A DNA stretch of 64,000 bases, taken from the NCBI RefSeq assembly GCF_024166365.1, contig NC_064836.1, forward strand, positions 4,836,001 through 4,900,000, given 5' to 3'. The position numbers were made by a program, and so were the translations under genes. The notes beneath the pieces are model-generated. The model ran no database searches. It saw only the letters and a list, made by a program, of their open reading frames with translations, and was not told where the DNA came from. This DNA is from Elephas maximus indicus (Eukaryota > Chordata > Mammalia > Proboscidea > Elephantidae). Below are positions 20,895-32,561 of this stretch, one piece after another. Every line of letters starts with the position of its first letter. Position 1 is the stretch's first letter.

Positions 20895-21863
20895 ATGACA
20901 GCTTCTCCAACCCCCCAAACAAAAGAATCAAAATCTTTCCCAAATGAAGATACAATCCTGGAATTATCAGATACAGAATATAAAAAACTAATTTACAGAA
21001 TGCTTCAAGACATCACAAATGAAATAAGGCAAACTGCAGAAAAAGCCAAGGAACACACTGATAAAACTGTTGAAGAACTCAAAAAGATTATTCAAGAACA
21101 TAGTGGAAAAATTAATAAGTTGCAAGAATCCATAGAGAGACAGCATGTAGAAATCCAAAAGATTAACAATAAAATTGCAGAATTAGACAACGCAATAGGA
21201 AGTCAGAGGAGAAGACTTGAGCAATTAGAATGCAGACTGGGACATCTGGAGGACCAGGGAATCAACACCAACATAGCTGAAAAAAAATCAGATAAAAGAA
21301 TTAAAAAAAAATGAAGAAACCCTAAGAATCATGTGGGACTCTATCAAGAAGGATAACTTGCGAGTGATTGGGGTCCCAGAACAGGGAGGGGGGACAGAAA
21401 ACACAGAGAAAATAGTTGAAGAACCCCTGACACAAAACTTCCCTGACATCATGAAAGACGAAAGGATATCTAGCCAAGATGCTCATCGAACCCAATTTAA
21501 GATTGATCCAAAAAGAAAAACACCAAGACATATTATCATCAAACTTGCCAAAACAAGGATAAACAGAAAATTTTAAAAGCAGCCAGGGGAAAAAGAAAGG
21601 TTTCCTTCAAGGGAGAATCAATAAGAATAAGTTCAGACTACTCAGCAGAAACCATGCAGGCAGGAACGGAATGGGACGACATATACAGAACACTGAAGGA
21701 GAAAAACTGCCAGCCAAGGACCATATATCCAGTAAAACTCTCTCTGAAATATGAAGGCGAAATTAAGATATTTACAGATAAACACAAGTTTAGAGAATTT
21801 GCAAAAACCAAACCAAAGCTACAAGAAATACTAAAGGATATTGTTTGGTCAGAAAACCAATAA
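20895..21863 (+). pseudogene. L1 ORF1 (RNA-binding protein), two compensating indels
   Basis: ORF1p is the trimeric nucleic-acid chaperone of the L1 particle. The ATG at 20895 starts a frame with a long heptad-rich region (about codons 20-130: 'LKKIIQEHSGKINKLQESIE'), as expected for the coiled coil. An A9 run at 21303-21311, where the reading frame expects eight A, shifts the frame and exposes a TGA at 21312. The neighbouring frame then stays open to about 21555, where one base is missing ('acaagg'), and the original frame resumes. It contains the RRM/CTD-like block ('VIGVPE', 'RISSDYSAETMQAG', 'LSLKYEGEI') and stops at 21863. The copy would therefore be nearly complete but for +1 and -1 events. 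A longer upstream open frame from 20742 lies in the 5' UTR and is not preferred. Confidence 0.9.
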
Positions 21864-22319
21864 TATCAGATATCAGCACAACACAAGGACACAAAACAGA
21901 ACGTCCTGATATCAACTCAAATAGGGAAATCACAAAAACAAACAAATTAAGATTAATTAAAAGAAAATACACTTAACAGGGAAACATGGAAGTCAATAGG
22001 TAAAAGATCACAGTAATCAAAAAGAGGGACTAAATACAGGAGGCATTGAACTGCCATATGGAGAGTGATACAAGGTGATATAGAACAATACAAGTTAGGT
22101 TTTTACTTAGAAAAATAGGGGTAGATAATAAGGTAACCACAAAAAGGTATAACAACTATAAAACTCAAGATAATAGCCAAGAAAAACTTAACGACTCAAC
22201 TAACATAAAGTCAAACACTATGAAAATGAGGATCTCACAATTTACTAAGAAAAAGTCTCAGCACAAAAAAGTAGTTGGAAAAATGAAATTGTCAACAACA
22301 CACATAAAAAGGCATCAAA
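21864..22319 (+). other. L1 inter-ORF spacer
   Basis: About 456 bp of A-rich non-coding DNA between the ORF1 stop and the ORF2 ATG. This is longer than the very short human L1 spacer. The minus-strand L1 at the right edge has a comparable spacer (62906-63350). Confidence 0.8.
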
Positions 22320-25300
22320 ATGACAGCACTAAAAACTTATTTATCTATAATTACGCTGAATGTAAATGGACTAAATGCACCAATAAGGAGACAGAGAGTC
22401 ACAGACTGGATAAAGAAACACGATCCATCTATATGCTGCCTACAAGAGACACACCTTAGACTTAGAGACACAAACAAACTAAAACTCAAAGGATGGAAAA
22501 AAATATATCAAGCAAACAATAAGCAAAAAAGAAGAGGAGTAGCAATATTAATTTCTGACAAAATAGACTTTAGACTTAAATCCACCACAAAGGGTAAAGA
22601 AGGACACTATATAATGATAAAAGGGACATTTGATCAGGAAGACATAACCATATTAAATATTTATGCACCCAATGACAGGGCTGCAAGATACATAAATCAA
22701 ATTTTAACAGAATTGAAAAGTGAGATAGATACCTCCACAATTATAGTAGGAGACTTCAACACACCACTTTCGGAGAAGGACAGGACATCCAGTAAGAAGC
22801 TCCATAGAGACACGGAAGATCTACTTACAACAATCAACCAACTTGACCTCATTGACTTATACAGAACTCTCCACCCAACTGCTGCAAAGTATACTTTTTT
22901 TTCTAGCGCACATGGAACATTCTCTAGAATAGACCACATATTAGGTCATAAAACAAACCTTTGCAGAGTCCAAAACATCGAAACATTAGAAAGCATCTTC
23001 TCAGACCACAAGGCAATAAAACTAGAGATCAATAAAAGAAAAACTAGGGAAAAGAAATCAAATAACTGGAAAATGAACAATACCCTCCTGAAAAAAGACT
23101 GGGTTATAGAAGACATCAAGGAGGGAATAAGGAAATTCATAGACAGCAACAAGAATGAAAATACTTCCTATCAAAACCTCTGGGACACAGCAAAAGCAGT
23201 GCTCAGTGGCCAATTTAAATCGATAAGTGCACACATACAAAAAGAAGAAAGAGCCAAAATCAGAGAACTGTCCCTACAACTTGAATAAATAGAAACTGAG
23301 CAACAAAAGAATCCATCAGGCACCAGAAGAAAACAAATAATAAAAATTAGAGCTGAACTAAATGAACTAGAGAACAGAAAAACAACTGAAAGAATTAACA
23401 AAGCCAAAAGCTGGTTCTTTGAAAAAATTAACAAAATTGATAAACCATTGGCTAGACTGACTAAAGAAATACAGGAAAGGAAAGGAAACAAATAACCCGA
23501 ATAAGAAACGAGAAGGACCACATCACAACAGAACCAAATGAAATTAAAAGAATCATTTCAGATTATTATGAAAAATTGTACTCTAACAAATTTGAAAACC
23601 TAGAAGAAATGGATGAATTCCTGGAAAAACACTACCTACCTAAACTAACACATTCAGAAGTAGAACAACTAAATAGACCCATAACAAAAAAAGAGATTGA
23701 AACGGTAATCAAAAAACTCCCAACAAAAAAAAGCCCTGGCCCGGACGGCTTCACTGCAGAGTTCTACCAAACTTTCAGAGAAGAGTTAACACCACTACTT
23801 CTGAAGGTATTCCAAAGCATAGAAAATGACGGAATACTACCCAACTCATTCTATGAAGCCACCATCTCCCTGATACCAAAACCAGGTAAAGACATTACAA
23901 AAAAAGAAAATTATAGACCTATATCCCTCATGAACATTGATGCAAAAATCCTCAACAAAATTCTAGCCAATAGAATCCAACAACACATCAAAAAAATAAT
24001 TCACCCTGATCAAGTGGGATTTATACCAGGTATGCAAGGCTGGTTTAATATCAGAAAAACCATTAATGTAATCCATCACATAAATAAAACAAAAGACAAA
24101 AACCACCTGATCTTATCAATTGATGCAGAAAAGGCATTTGACAAAGTCCAACACCCATTTATGATAAAAACTCTCACCAAAATAGGAATTGAAGGAAAAT
24201 TCCTCAACATAATAAAGGGCATCTATGCAAAGCCAATAGCCACTATCACTCTAAATGGAGAGAACCTGAAAGCATTTCCCTTGAGAATGGGAACCAGACA
24301 AGGATGCCCTTTATCACTGCTCTTATTCAACATCGTACTTGAAGTCCTAGCCAGGGCAATTAGGCTAGACAAAGAAATAAAAGCTATCCGGATTGGCAAG
24401 GAGGAAGTAAAGTTATCACTATTTGCAGATGACATGATCTTATACACAGAAAACCCTAAGGAATCCTCCAGAAAACTACCGAAACTAATAGAAGAGTTTG
24501 GCAGAGTCTCAGGTTATAAAATAAACATACAAAAATCACTTGGATTCCTCTACATCAACAAAAAGAACACCGAAGAGGAAATCACCAAATCAATACCATT
24601 CACAGTAGCCCCCAAGAAGATAAGATACTTAGGAATAAATCTTACCAAGGATGGAAAAGACCTATACAAAGAAAACTACAAAGCTCTACTACAAGAAATT
24701 CAAAAGGACATACTTAAGTGGAAAAACATACCTTGTTCATGGATAGAAAGACTTAACATAGTAAAAATGTCTATTCTACCAAAAGCCATCTATCCATACA
24801 ATGCACTTCCGATCCAAATTCCAATGACATTTTTTAATGTGTTGGAGAAACAAATCACCAACTTCATGTGGAAGGGAAAGAAGCCTCGGATAAGTAAAGC
24901 ATTACTGAAAAAGAAGAAAGTGGGAGGTCTCATTCTACCTGATTTCAGAAACTATTATACAGCCACAGTAGTCAAAACAGCCTGGTACTGGTACAACAAC
25001 AGACACATAGACCAATGGAACAGAATTGAGAACCCAGATATAGATCCATCCACGTATGAGCAGCTGATATTTGACAAAGGAGCAGAGTCAGCTAATTGGG
25101 GAAAAGATAGCCTTTATAACAAATGGTGCTGGCATAACTGGATATCCATTTGCAAAAAAATGAAACAGGACCCATACCTTACACCATGCACAAAAACTAA
25201 CTCCAGGTGGATCAAAGACCTAAACATAAAGACTAAAACGATAAAGATCATGGAAGAAAAAATAGGGACAACCCTAGGAGCCCTAATACAAGGCATAAAC

Positions 25301-26138
25301 AGAATACAAAACATTACCAAAAATGATGAAGAGAAACCCGATAACTGGGAGCTCCTAAAAATCAAACACCTATGCTCATCTAAAGACGTCACCAAAAGAG
25401 TAAAAAGACCACCTACAGACTGGGAAAGAATTTTCAGCTATGACATCTCCGACCAGCGCCTGATCTCTAAAATCTACATGATTCTGTCAAAACTCAACCA
25501 CAAAAAGACAAACAACCCAATCAAAAAGTGGGCAAAGGATATGAACACACATTTCACTAAAGAAGATATTCAGGCAGCCAACAGATACATGAGAAAATGC
25601 TCTCGACCATTAGCCATTAGACAAATGCAAATTAAAACTACGATGAAATTCCATCTCACACCAACAAGGCTGGCATTAATCCAAAAAACACAAAATAATA
25701 AATGTTGGAGAGGCTGCGGAGAGATTGGAACTCTTATACACTGCTGGTGGGAATGTAAAATGGTACAACCACTTTGGAAATCTATCTGGCGTTATCTTAA
25801 ACAGTTAGAACTACCATACAACATACAACCCAGAAATCCCACTCCTAGGAATATACCCTAGAGATAGAAGAGCCTTCACACAAACAGATATATGCACACC
25901 CATGTTTATTGCAGCACTGTTTACAATAGCAAAAAGTTGGAAGCAACCAAGGTGTCCGTCAACGGATGAATGGGTAAATAAATTGTGGTATATTCACACA
26001 ATGGAATACTACACATCGATAAAGAACAGTGACGAATCTGTGAAACATTTCATAAGATGGAGGAACCTGGAAGGCATTATGCTGAGTGAAATTAGTCACA
26101 GGCAAAAGGACAAATATTGTATAAGACCACTATTGTAA
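22320..26138 (+). pseudogene. L1 ORF2 (endonuclease-reverse transcriptase), three lesions
   Basis: ORF2p nicks target DNA and reverse-transcribes L1 RNA. The frame from 22320 encodes the APE-like endonuclease, with 'NVNGLN', 'GDFNTP' (22749-22766) and the catalytic SDH (23001-23009), up to a TAA at 23286-23288 where related copies read Gln. The frame is then shifted by an extra GGAAA unit (three at 23474-23488). The next frame is open from about 23489 to 25861. It holds the reverse transcriptase, with FADD at 24422-24433, and the C-terminal CX3CX7HX4C Cys/His motif (25703-25756). A 7-bp tandem duplication (ATACAAC, 25816-25829) shifts the last about 100 codons, which continue to 26138. Every catalytic motif remains, but no full-length protein could be made. 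Confidence 0.93.
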
Positions 26139-27127
26139 GATCTTGAGAAATAGTAAACCTGAGAAGAACACATACTTTTGTGGTTACGAGGGGGGGAGGG
26201 AAGGAGGGTGGGAGAGGGTTTTTTATTGAATAATCGGTAGATAAGAACTGCTTTAGGTGAAGGGAAAGACAACACTCAATACATGGAAGGTCAGCTCAAT
26301 TGGACTGGACCAAAAGCAAAGAAGTTTCCGGGATAAAATGCGGAGCAGGGGCGGGGGTCTGGGGAACATGGTTTGAGGGGACTTCTAAGTCAATTGGCAA
26401 AATAATTCTATTATGAAATCATTCTGCATCCCGCTTTGAAATGTGGCGTCTGGGGTCTTAAATGCTAGCAAGCGGCCATCTAAAATGCATCAATTGGTCT
26501 CAACCCACCTGGAGCAAAGGAAAATGAAGAACACCAAGGCCACACGACAACTAAGAGCCCATGAGACAGAAAGGGCCACATGAACCAGAGACTTACATCA
26601 TCCTGAGACCAGAAGAACTAGTTGGTGCCTGGCCACAATCGATGACTGCCCTGACAGGGAGCACAGCAGAGGACCCCTGAGGGAGCAGGAGATCAGTGGG
26701 ATGCAGACCCCAAATTCTCATAAAAAGACCAAACTTAATGGTCTGACTGAGACTAGAGGAATCCCGGCGGCCGTACTCCCCAGACCTTCTGTTGGCACAG
26801 GACGGGAACCATCCCCGAAGACAACTCATCAGACATGAAAGGGACTGGTCAGCGGGTGGGAGAGAGACGCTGATGAAGAGTGAGCTAATTATTTCAGGTG
26901 GACACTTGAGATTGTGTTGGCAACTCTTGTCTGGAGGGGGGATGGGAGGATAGAGAAAGAGGGAAGCTGGCAAAATTCTCACGAAAGGAGAGACTGAAAG
27001 GGCTGACTCAAGAGGGGGAGAGCAAGTGCGAGTACGGAGTAAGATGTATGTAAACTTATATGTGACAGACTGATTGGATTTGTAAACGTTCACTTGAAGC
27101 TTAATAAAAGTTTAAAAAAAAAAAAAA
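26139..27127 (+). other. L1 3' UTR and poly(A) tail
   Basis: About 1 kb of non-coding 3' UTR, starting soon after the ORF2 C-terminus. It contains a G-rich tract at 26190-26218 and an AATAAA signal (about 27102), then an A-run. The same 3' UTR is recognisable in the L1 copies at 3936-4941, 10548-11158, 12857-13837, 33025-34011 and 58105-59121, which makes it useful for subfamily typing. Confidence 0.9.
26190..26218 (+). promoter_or_regulatory. G-rich tract, potential G-quadruplex, in L1 3' UTR
   Basis: Five G-runs of three or more within 29 bases (GGGGGGG, GGG, GGG, GGG, GGG) with short A/T spacers. A conserved G-rich polypurine tract capable of quadruplex formation is known from the 3' UTR of mammalian L1s. 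The equivalent position in the older copy (about 3985-4010) has decayed. Confidence 0.7.
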
Positions 27128-30100
27128 AAGAGTTCCTGTTGCTTCAAATCCTCATGAGCATTTAGCATCATTATTTTTTTGGATTTTATCCATTGTAATA
27201 AATATGTAGCACTGGGTTCTGGGGTACCTTATTATTTTTTTAATCTGCATTTCCCTGGTGAAAAATAACATTGAGCATCTTTTCATATGCTTATTTGCCA
27301 TCTGAATATCTTCTTTGGTGAGGTTTTGTTCAGATCTTTTGCCCATTTCTTAATTGGGTTTTTTGTTTTCTTATTGTTGAGTTTTAAAAGTTCTTTGTAT
27401 ATTTTGGTTACAAATTCTTTATCGGATATGCAGTTTGAAAATATTTTCTTCATTCTCTGTCTTTTTTGATTCTCTTAATGATCTATTTTGCAGTGCAGAA
27501 GTTTTACTTTTAGTCAAGTCTAATTTGTCACTTTTTTTTCATTCAGAGATTGTGGTTTTGGTCTTGTATCTATAAAATCATCACCAAACCCAAGATCATA
27601 TAGTTTTTCTCCCATGTTTTCTTCTAGAAGTTTTATAGTATTTTATATTTAGTTGTCTGATCTATTTTGAGATAATTTTTTGTGAAAGGTATAAGGTCTG
27701 TGTCTAGATCATTTTTTTTTTTTGCATGTGGATGTCCAATTTTTCCAGTACCATTTGTTGAAAAGACTATCCTTTCTCCATTGAATTTTCTTTGCTCTTT
27801 TGTCAAAGATTATTTGACTTGTGGTTTGTGGTTCAATTTCTGGGCTTTCCATTCAGTTCCCTTTATCTATATGTCTATTCTCTGACAATATCATGCCATT
27901 TGATCGCATGGCTTTGTATAAGTTTTGTGTTTGGATAGCATCAGTCCTCCAGCTTTGTTCTTCTCCAGCATTGTGTTGACTCTTTTGTTTTTCCATCTAC
28001 ACTTTAGAATCAGTTTGTTGATATCCACAAAATAGCTTGCTGGTATTTTGATTAGGGTTACATTGAATCTACAGATAAAAAAAAAAAATTTTTTTTTATA
28101 AAGTAGAGGAAAATTGACATCTTACCAATAATGAGGCTTCAAATCCAAAATCATGGAATATCTCTCCATTTATTTAGATCTTCTTTGATGTCTCTCATCA
28201 GCCTTATAGATTTCTGTATATGGATTCTGTACATATTTTTTAAAGGTTTATACCAAAATAGTTTATGTTTTGGTACTATTGTAAATGGTATTGTGCTTTT
28301 AATTGTTTGTTGCTAATACATAGAAGGACAATTGACCTTTGTATATTAACCTTGTATTTTGAGGCCTTTATATAATCACTCATTTTTTTTTCCAGGAGTT
28401 TTTCTTGTGTGTGTGAATTCCTTGAGATTTTCTACATAGACAATTATGTCATCTGTAAATAAAGACACTTTTATTTCTTCCTTCCAAATCTGTATACCTT
28501 TTATTTCTTTTTCTTGCCTTTTTACTCTAGCTACAATTTCCACTACAGTGTTGAATAGGAATATCGAGAGGGGATATCCTTTCCCTGTTCTCAGTCTTAT
28601 GGGGTAAAGCATCAGTTTCTTACCATTAAGTATGATGGTAGCTGTAGATTTTGTGTAGATGTTCTTAAGATGAGAAAGTTCTTCTCTGTCCCTAGTTTGC
28701 TACGGGTTTTTTTGTTTGCTTGTTTTATTAATCATGCACGAGTGTTGAATTTTTTTCATGTGCTTTGTGCATCAATTATGATATGATTATATTATTTTCT
28801 TCGTCTTTCAACATGGTGAATTACATTAATTAATTTCTGAATGTCGAACCAGCCTTGCATACCTGGAATAAATCCAACTTGCTTGTGGTGTACAATGCTT
28901 TTTATATATTGTTGCATTTGATTTGCTAATATTTTGTTGTAGGTTTTTGCATCTATGTTAGTGAGAAATAGTCTTCTGTAGTTTTCATTTCTAGTAATTT
29001 TCTTTCTAAGGTTTTGGTATTAAGGTAATGCTGGCTTTATAAAATGGGTTATGAAGTATTCCATGTGCGTCTGTTTTCTGGAAGAAATTGTGGAGAATTA
29101 GAATCATTTTTTTCCCTTACATATTGGTAGAATTCACCCATGAAACCATCTAGGTTTGGTGCTTTCTTTTTTGGAATATTTTTAACTATTATTATAATTT
29201 ATTTTATAGATATAGGCCCATTCATCATGTTATTTGTTTCTGTCTTGTGAGTGTCCATAGTTTGCGTCTTTCAAGGAAATGGTCAATTTATTCTGAGTAA
29301 TAAGTTTGTGGGTAGAGAGTTGTTCATAGCTACTTCTTTATTATCCTTTCAGTGTGAATGGGTTCAATAATGATGACCCCTCTTTCATTTCTGATATTTA
29401 TACCATTTCTCTTTTTTCTTGGTAAGCCTGGATAAGGGTTTACCAATATCTTTTGATTTCATTGATTTTAATTACTTTATTATTTATGTATTTTTTTAAT
29501 TATTATATCTCTTCTCCTTGCTAGGCTTAAATTGCTCTTCTATATCTAGTTTCCTAAGGTCAAAGATTACATTATTGACTTTATTTATTTTTCTTTTCTA
29601 ATACATGAATTTAATGCTATAAATTTCCCTTAATTACTACCCTTGCTGCATCCCACATATTTAACAAATCGTATTTTCATTTTCATTTAGCTCAAAATAT
29701 TTTAAGATTTCTCTTGAGAATTCATCTTTAACCTGGTGTTATTTAGTAGCATATTTATTAATCTTCAAATATTTTGGGATTTTTCCACCTATCTTTTGGT
29801 TATTTGTAGTTTAATTGCATTATGGTATAAAACATAATTTTTATAATTTCCATTTCTTTTCATTTTGCTCAGGTGTATTTTTTTTTTTGTCCAGAAAGTG
29901 GTCCATCTTGGTGAACATTCTATGTGAGGATGAGAAAAATGTTGACTGAAGGTGCTGTTCAGGTCAATTACATATTTACTAATTTTCAGCCATTTTGATT
30001 TATCAGTTACTGAAAGAGGAATGCTGAAGCCTCCAACTATAATGGTGGATTTGTCCATTTCTCCTTTCACTTTTATCAGTTTGTGCCTTACTGATTTGGA

Positions 30101-30205
30101 TGTATTGTAATTAGATGCATACACGTTAGGGCATGTCATATCTTCTCGGAGAATTGCTCCTTTTATCATTATGTAGCGACCCTCTTTATCCCTGAGATTT
30201 AAAGC

Positions 30206-31009
30206 CAGATCTGTTAGACCAAAAGTATCAGTGGTGTGCTCGGGCCAGCGCCTACCAGCTCACAAAAGCCAGAAGGCAAACTTTCAGATAATTTGCAAGC
30301 CAGCTATTAAACCACTGGTAGCTTGGAACCCGCCATGGAGGAAGTAATTTCATCACAGAAATTTGCAAGCACTACAAATCAGGGCATTTTTATTTTGGAA
30401 AGCTGGTGTGCCTGCAGAACACTGCTTATACTCCTTTGTCGCCTTACCTACTTAAAAGCCCTGATAATTACATATCTATTCCACATTTTAAAAATTGTCT
30501 AAGTTAGAAATGTTTATAATCTCAACTGCTATTCCACTCTATGACTAAAATCTGGAGAGGTGGATATTACTGACCTAGATTAACCTTGCTGTAGGAGTTT
30601 TGGTTTTCCACATAATTGTTCCAGTAATTACCAAATGAATGATTCTTTTCTCTAAATTTAAAAGTCTTTGAACCTTTTAAAATAAGTTTACTTAGGCAAA
30701 TTAGTGAGAGCAGAGTGCTGATGAGGCTGAGCTTCTGGATCAGTCTCTCTACATTTCAGTTTGCTCTGCACAGAGAATAGCTCTATCCCATAAGTAATGA
30801 CCATCTTGTCAACTGCTCTTAAATTTGTAGTTTGGATCACAAGGGGACCGAATGCTGAACACTGAAAAAATCAGCTATGGGTTAGCAGCAACAACTTCTT
30901 CATAATGACACGATTATGATTTATCTGACTATAATTTTAATTACCATTTCTTTTAATGTAGTTGAAGAACCCATATTTATACTCACCATTAATTTTTAAA
31001 TAAAGAGTC
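30206..31009. other. Unassigned intergenic DNA
   Basis: Non-coding. A segment at about 30215-30345 ('gtggtgtgctcgggccagcg', 'aatttgcaagccagctatta') has the look of an ancient interspersed repeat that I cannot name. Confidence 0.45.
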
Positions 31010-31100
31010 AGTAAATCCAAATTCTGGCCTGGTCCACCATTAGTTAGCTGTGTGATTATAAACACATCATTTAAGTTCTCTAGGTCTCTAGATGAGTCTG
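31010..31100 (+). repeat. MIR-like fragment
   Basis: 'ttagttagctgtgtgattat' followed by 'catcatttaagttctctagg' matches MIR order weakly. Confidence 0.4.
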
Positions 31101-31127
31101 GAGATAATTCAAAAACAGCTGCAGCCA

Positions 31128-31212
31128 TGCGTTGAGAAGGAACTGCCAGAATTTCAAGCAGAGTTCAGAAGAGATAGTAGAACAAGGAATATCATTGCTG
31201 ATTTCGGATGGA
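31128..31212 (+). mobile_element. Isolated RTE reverse transcriptase fragment
   Basis: 'ggaactgccagaatttcaag' and 'aatatcattgctgatttcgg' correspond to the RT segment encoding the 'ELPEIQAGFRRG' region. The fragment has no RTE tail and is followed directly by a SINE fragment. The same RT segment occurs, also isolated, at 57692-57865. Confidence 0.75.
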
Positions 31213-31305
31213 TTTTGGCCAAAAGCAGGGGCGACCGCGTTTGTGTCAGAGTGGAACTGTGATCCATAGGGATTTCAATGGCTGATTTTTCAGAAGTAGA
31301 AATAT
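31213..31305 (-). mobile_element. AfroSINE type B fragment
   Basis: 'gtgtcagagtggaactgtga' and 'ggctgatttttcagaagtag' match the reverse body of the type B AfroSINE. Head and tail are absent. Confidence 0.7.
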
Positions 31306-32024
31306 AGACCTTAATTCCTCTCCTGGAAATAATTATAATCTACTCTTTCATATATAAGCCCTCTGTTCTGGATTCTCAAAGTCTTTTTCCCTTTTTCCCA
31401 TTATCTTGATTTTGTTTCACAAAAGCCCAGGAACAAATCTGGCAAGAATAAAATTCATTGGTAGAAACTACAAGACAGCTAGGGAAGATGAACAAATAAT
31501 ACCAAATTTACTCTACTGGACAAGGAGAGGGAGAAGATTATCAACACTTATTCAAAAGTTAACTTTTGTGCCCAAAGTTAAGTGGAAAAAAAATCAAATG
31601 ACCAAACATGTCATCAAATTGTATGTACAGTATATGCATGTGGTAATATGTATGTGTGTGTGTGTATGTGTATACCAAAGAAGGATTCTGGAGGGAAATA
31701 TCCTAAAATTTAATAGTAATCATCTTTTGAGATTACATGTGATTTCAGTGTTTTTTGTTAATCTTTTCTAGAAGTTCTCCATTTTTTATTGTAGGCAAAA
31801 CAAACTTTAATAATCAAAAAAATATAATATTTTTATTAAAGTAAGTTTTGTTTTCAAAATAATTTAGAGATTCCCCCTGAAATTTTAAGTCACAGAACTT
31901 CTGCTAACAGAAGTAGCTATATACAGACAAAAATGCAAAATATTTGGAAGCATGCTGTTTTTTAAGATGTTGAAAATACATCCTTAGAAAGAAATTAGTT
32001 TTAAAAATATATTTTAAAAATGAG
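31306..32024. other. Unassigned intergenic DNA
   Basis: AT-rich, with a short TG tract at about 31650-31672. The 121-codon frame 31406-31771 has no domain and runs across that tract, so I do not call it a gene. Confidence 0.5.
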
Positions 32025-32165
32025 AAACAGTTGACTGTAATAGTAAGCTATGTGATCTTGAGCCATTTTACTTAAACTCTAAGTTTTCTCATCGGCAAAA
32101 TGGCAATGGTGATAGCTTCAATTGCATTGGAGTGCTGTGAGGATTAAATAAAATAATATATGTGC
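32025..32165 (+). repeat. MIR SINE
   Basis: 'agctatgtgatcttgagcca', 'ttttctcatcggcaaaatgg' and 'gctgtgaggattaaataaaa' follow the MIR core and 3' part in order. Confidence 0.75.
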
Positions 32166-32560
32166 AACCTTCATTCTGCTCCACCAGCAATAGTGGTCTT
32201 GGCTTCCGGTAGGTAATCAAACTCCAGATTCTTCAACCAGCGCCAAGTTAATTTATCTTTTAAAAAGTTTTCAGGGGAAGCACCGTAGCAAGCACTGCAA
32301 TGAAATAGTAGAGGTCTCCTGATTGCCCGCGAAGCTCCCCGTGTCCCAGTCATTTTGCACATCAAATGTGTGTCGTCACGAGGAACAAAATTGATTGGAT
32401 ACAACTTAAAAGTTCAGGGAAGCCATCAGCTCTGAGGTTCCTTGAGCTTTTATATCTCGCTGTGTGTAACCCCCTCAGAGGTATGTAGCTGGTTAGTCAT
32501 ATAATCTCTTTAGTTCCTGTGAATAGCTTCCATTGTCCAGGACAATTCTATTTCAATACA
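32166..32560. other. Unassigned intergenic DNA
   Basis: Slightly GC-richer non-coding stretch. A 77-codon minus-strand frame lies here, but with no recognisable domain. No repeat recognised. Confidence 0.45.
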
Positions 32561-32561
32561 G

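Larger units (their letters stand above)
20427..27127 (+). mobile_element. Full-length L1 LINE with 15-bp TSD
   Basis: The 6.7-kb element has a 5' UTR (20427-20894), ORF1 (from 20895), an inter-ORF spacer, ORF2 (from 22320), a 3' UTR (26139 to about 27107) and an A-rich tail. A perfect 15-bp duplication AAGAGTTCCTGTTGC flanks it (20412-20426 and 27128-27142). It is the youngest L1 here, with few lesions in either ORF, and it sits inside an old L1M. It is not active as written: ORF1 carries two indels, and ORF2 one stop and two frameshifts. Confidence 0.96.
18115..30205 (-). mobile_element. Old L1M LINE, split by a full-length L1 and two SINEs
   Basis: Left of 20411 lies a long L1M 3' UTR in reverse ('tttgaggagtaccggtcagg', 'gaggaagaccacagagataa', 'ttcctaggagtatatttgtt'), followed by the end of ORF2. 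Right of 27143 the same element continues through ORF2 toward the endonuclease region near 30200. The join is clean once 20412-27127 is removed. Two AfroSINEs lie in its 3' UTR. Coding sequence is heavily decayed. The element is older than all of its inserts. Confidence 0.82.

Noticed and set aside
20742..21314. 190-codon frame starting at 20742
   Set aside because: The first 51 codons lie in the L1 5' UTR. The ORF1 start is the ATG at 20895 in the same frame.
23576..25861. 761-codon frame as an intact gene
   Set aside because: It is the reverse transcriptase and C-terminal part of L1 ORF2, cut off from its endonuclease by a stop and a frameshift, and shifted at its end by a 7-bp duplication.
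31406..31771. 121-codon frame 31406-31771
   Set aside because: It crosses a TG repeat, giving a Cys/Val run, and has no recognisable domain.
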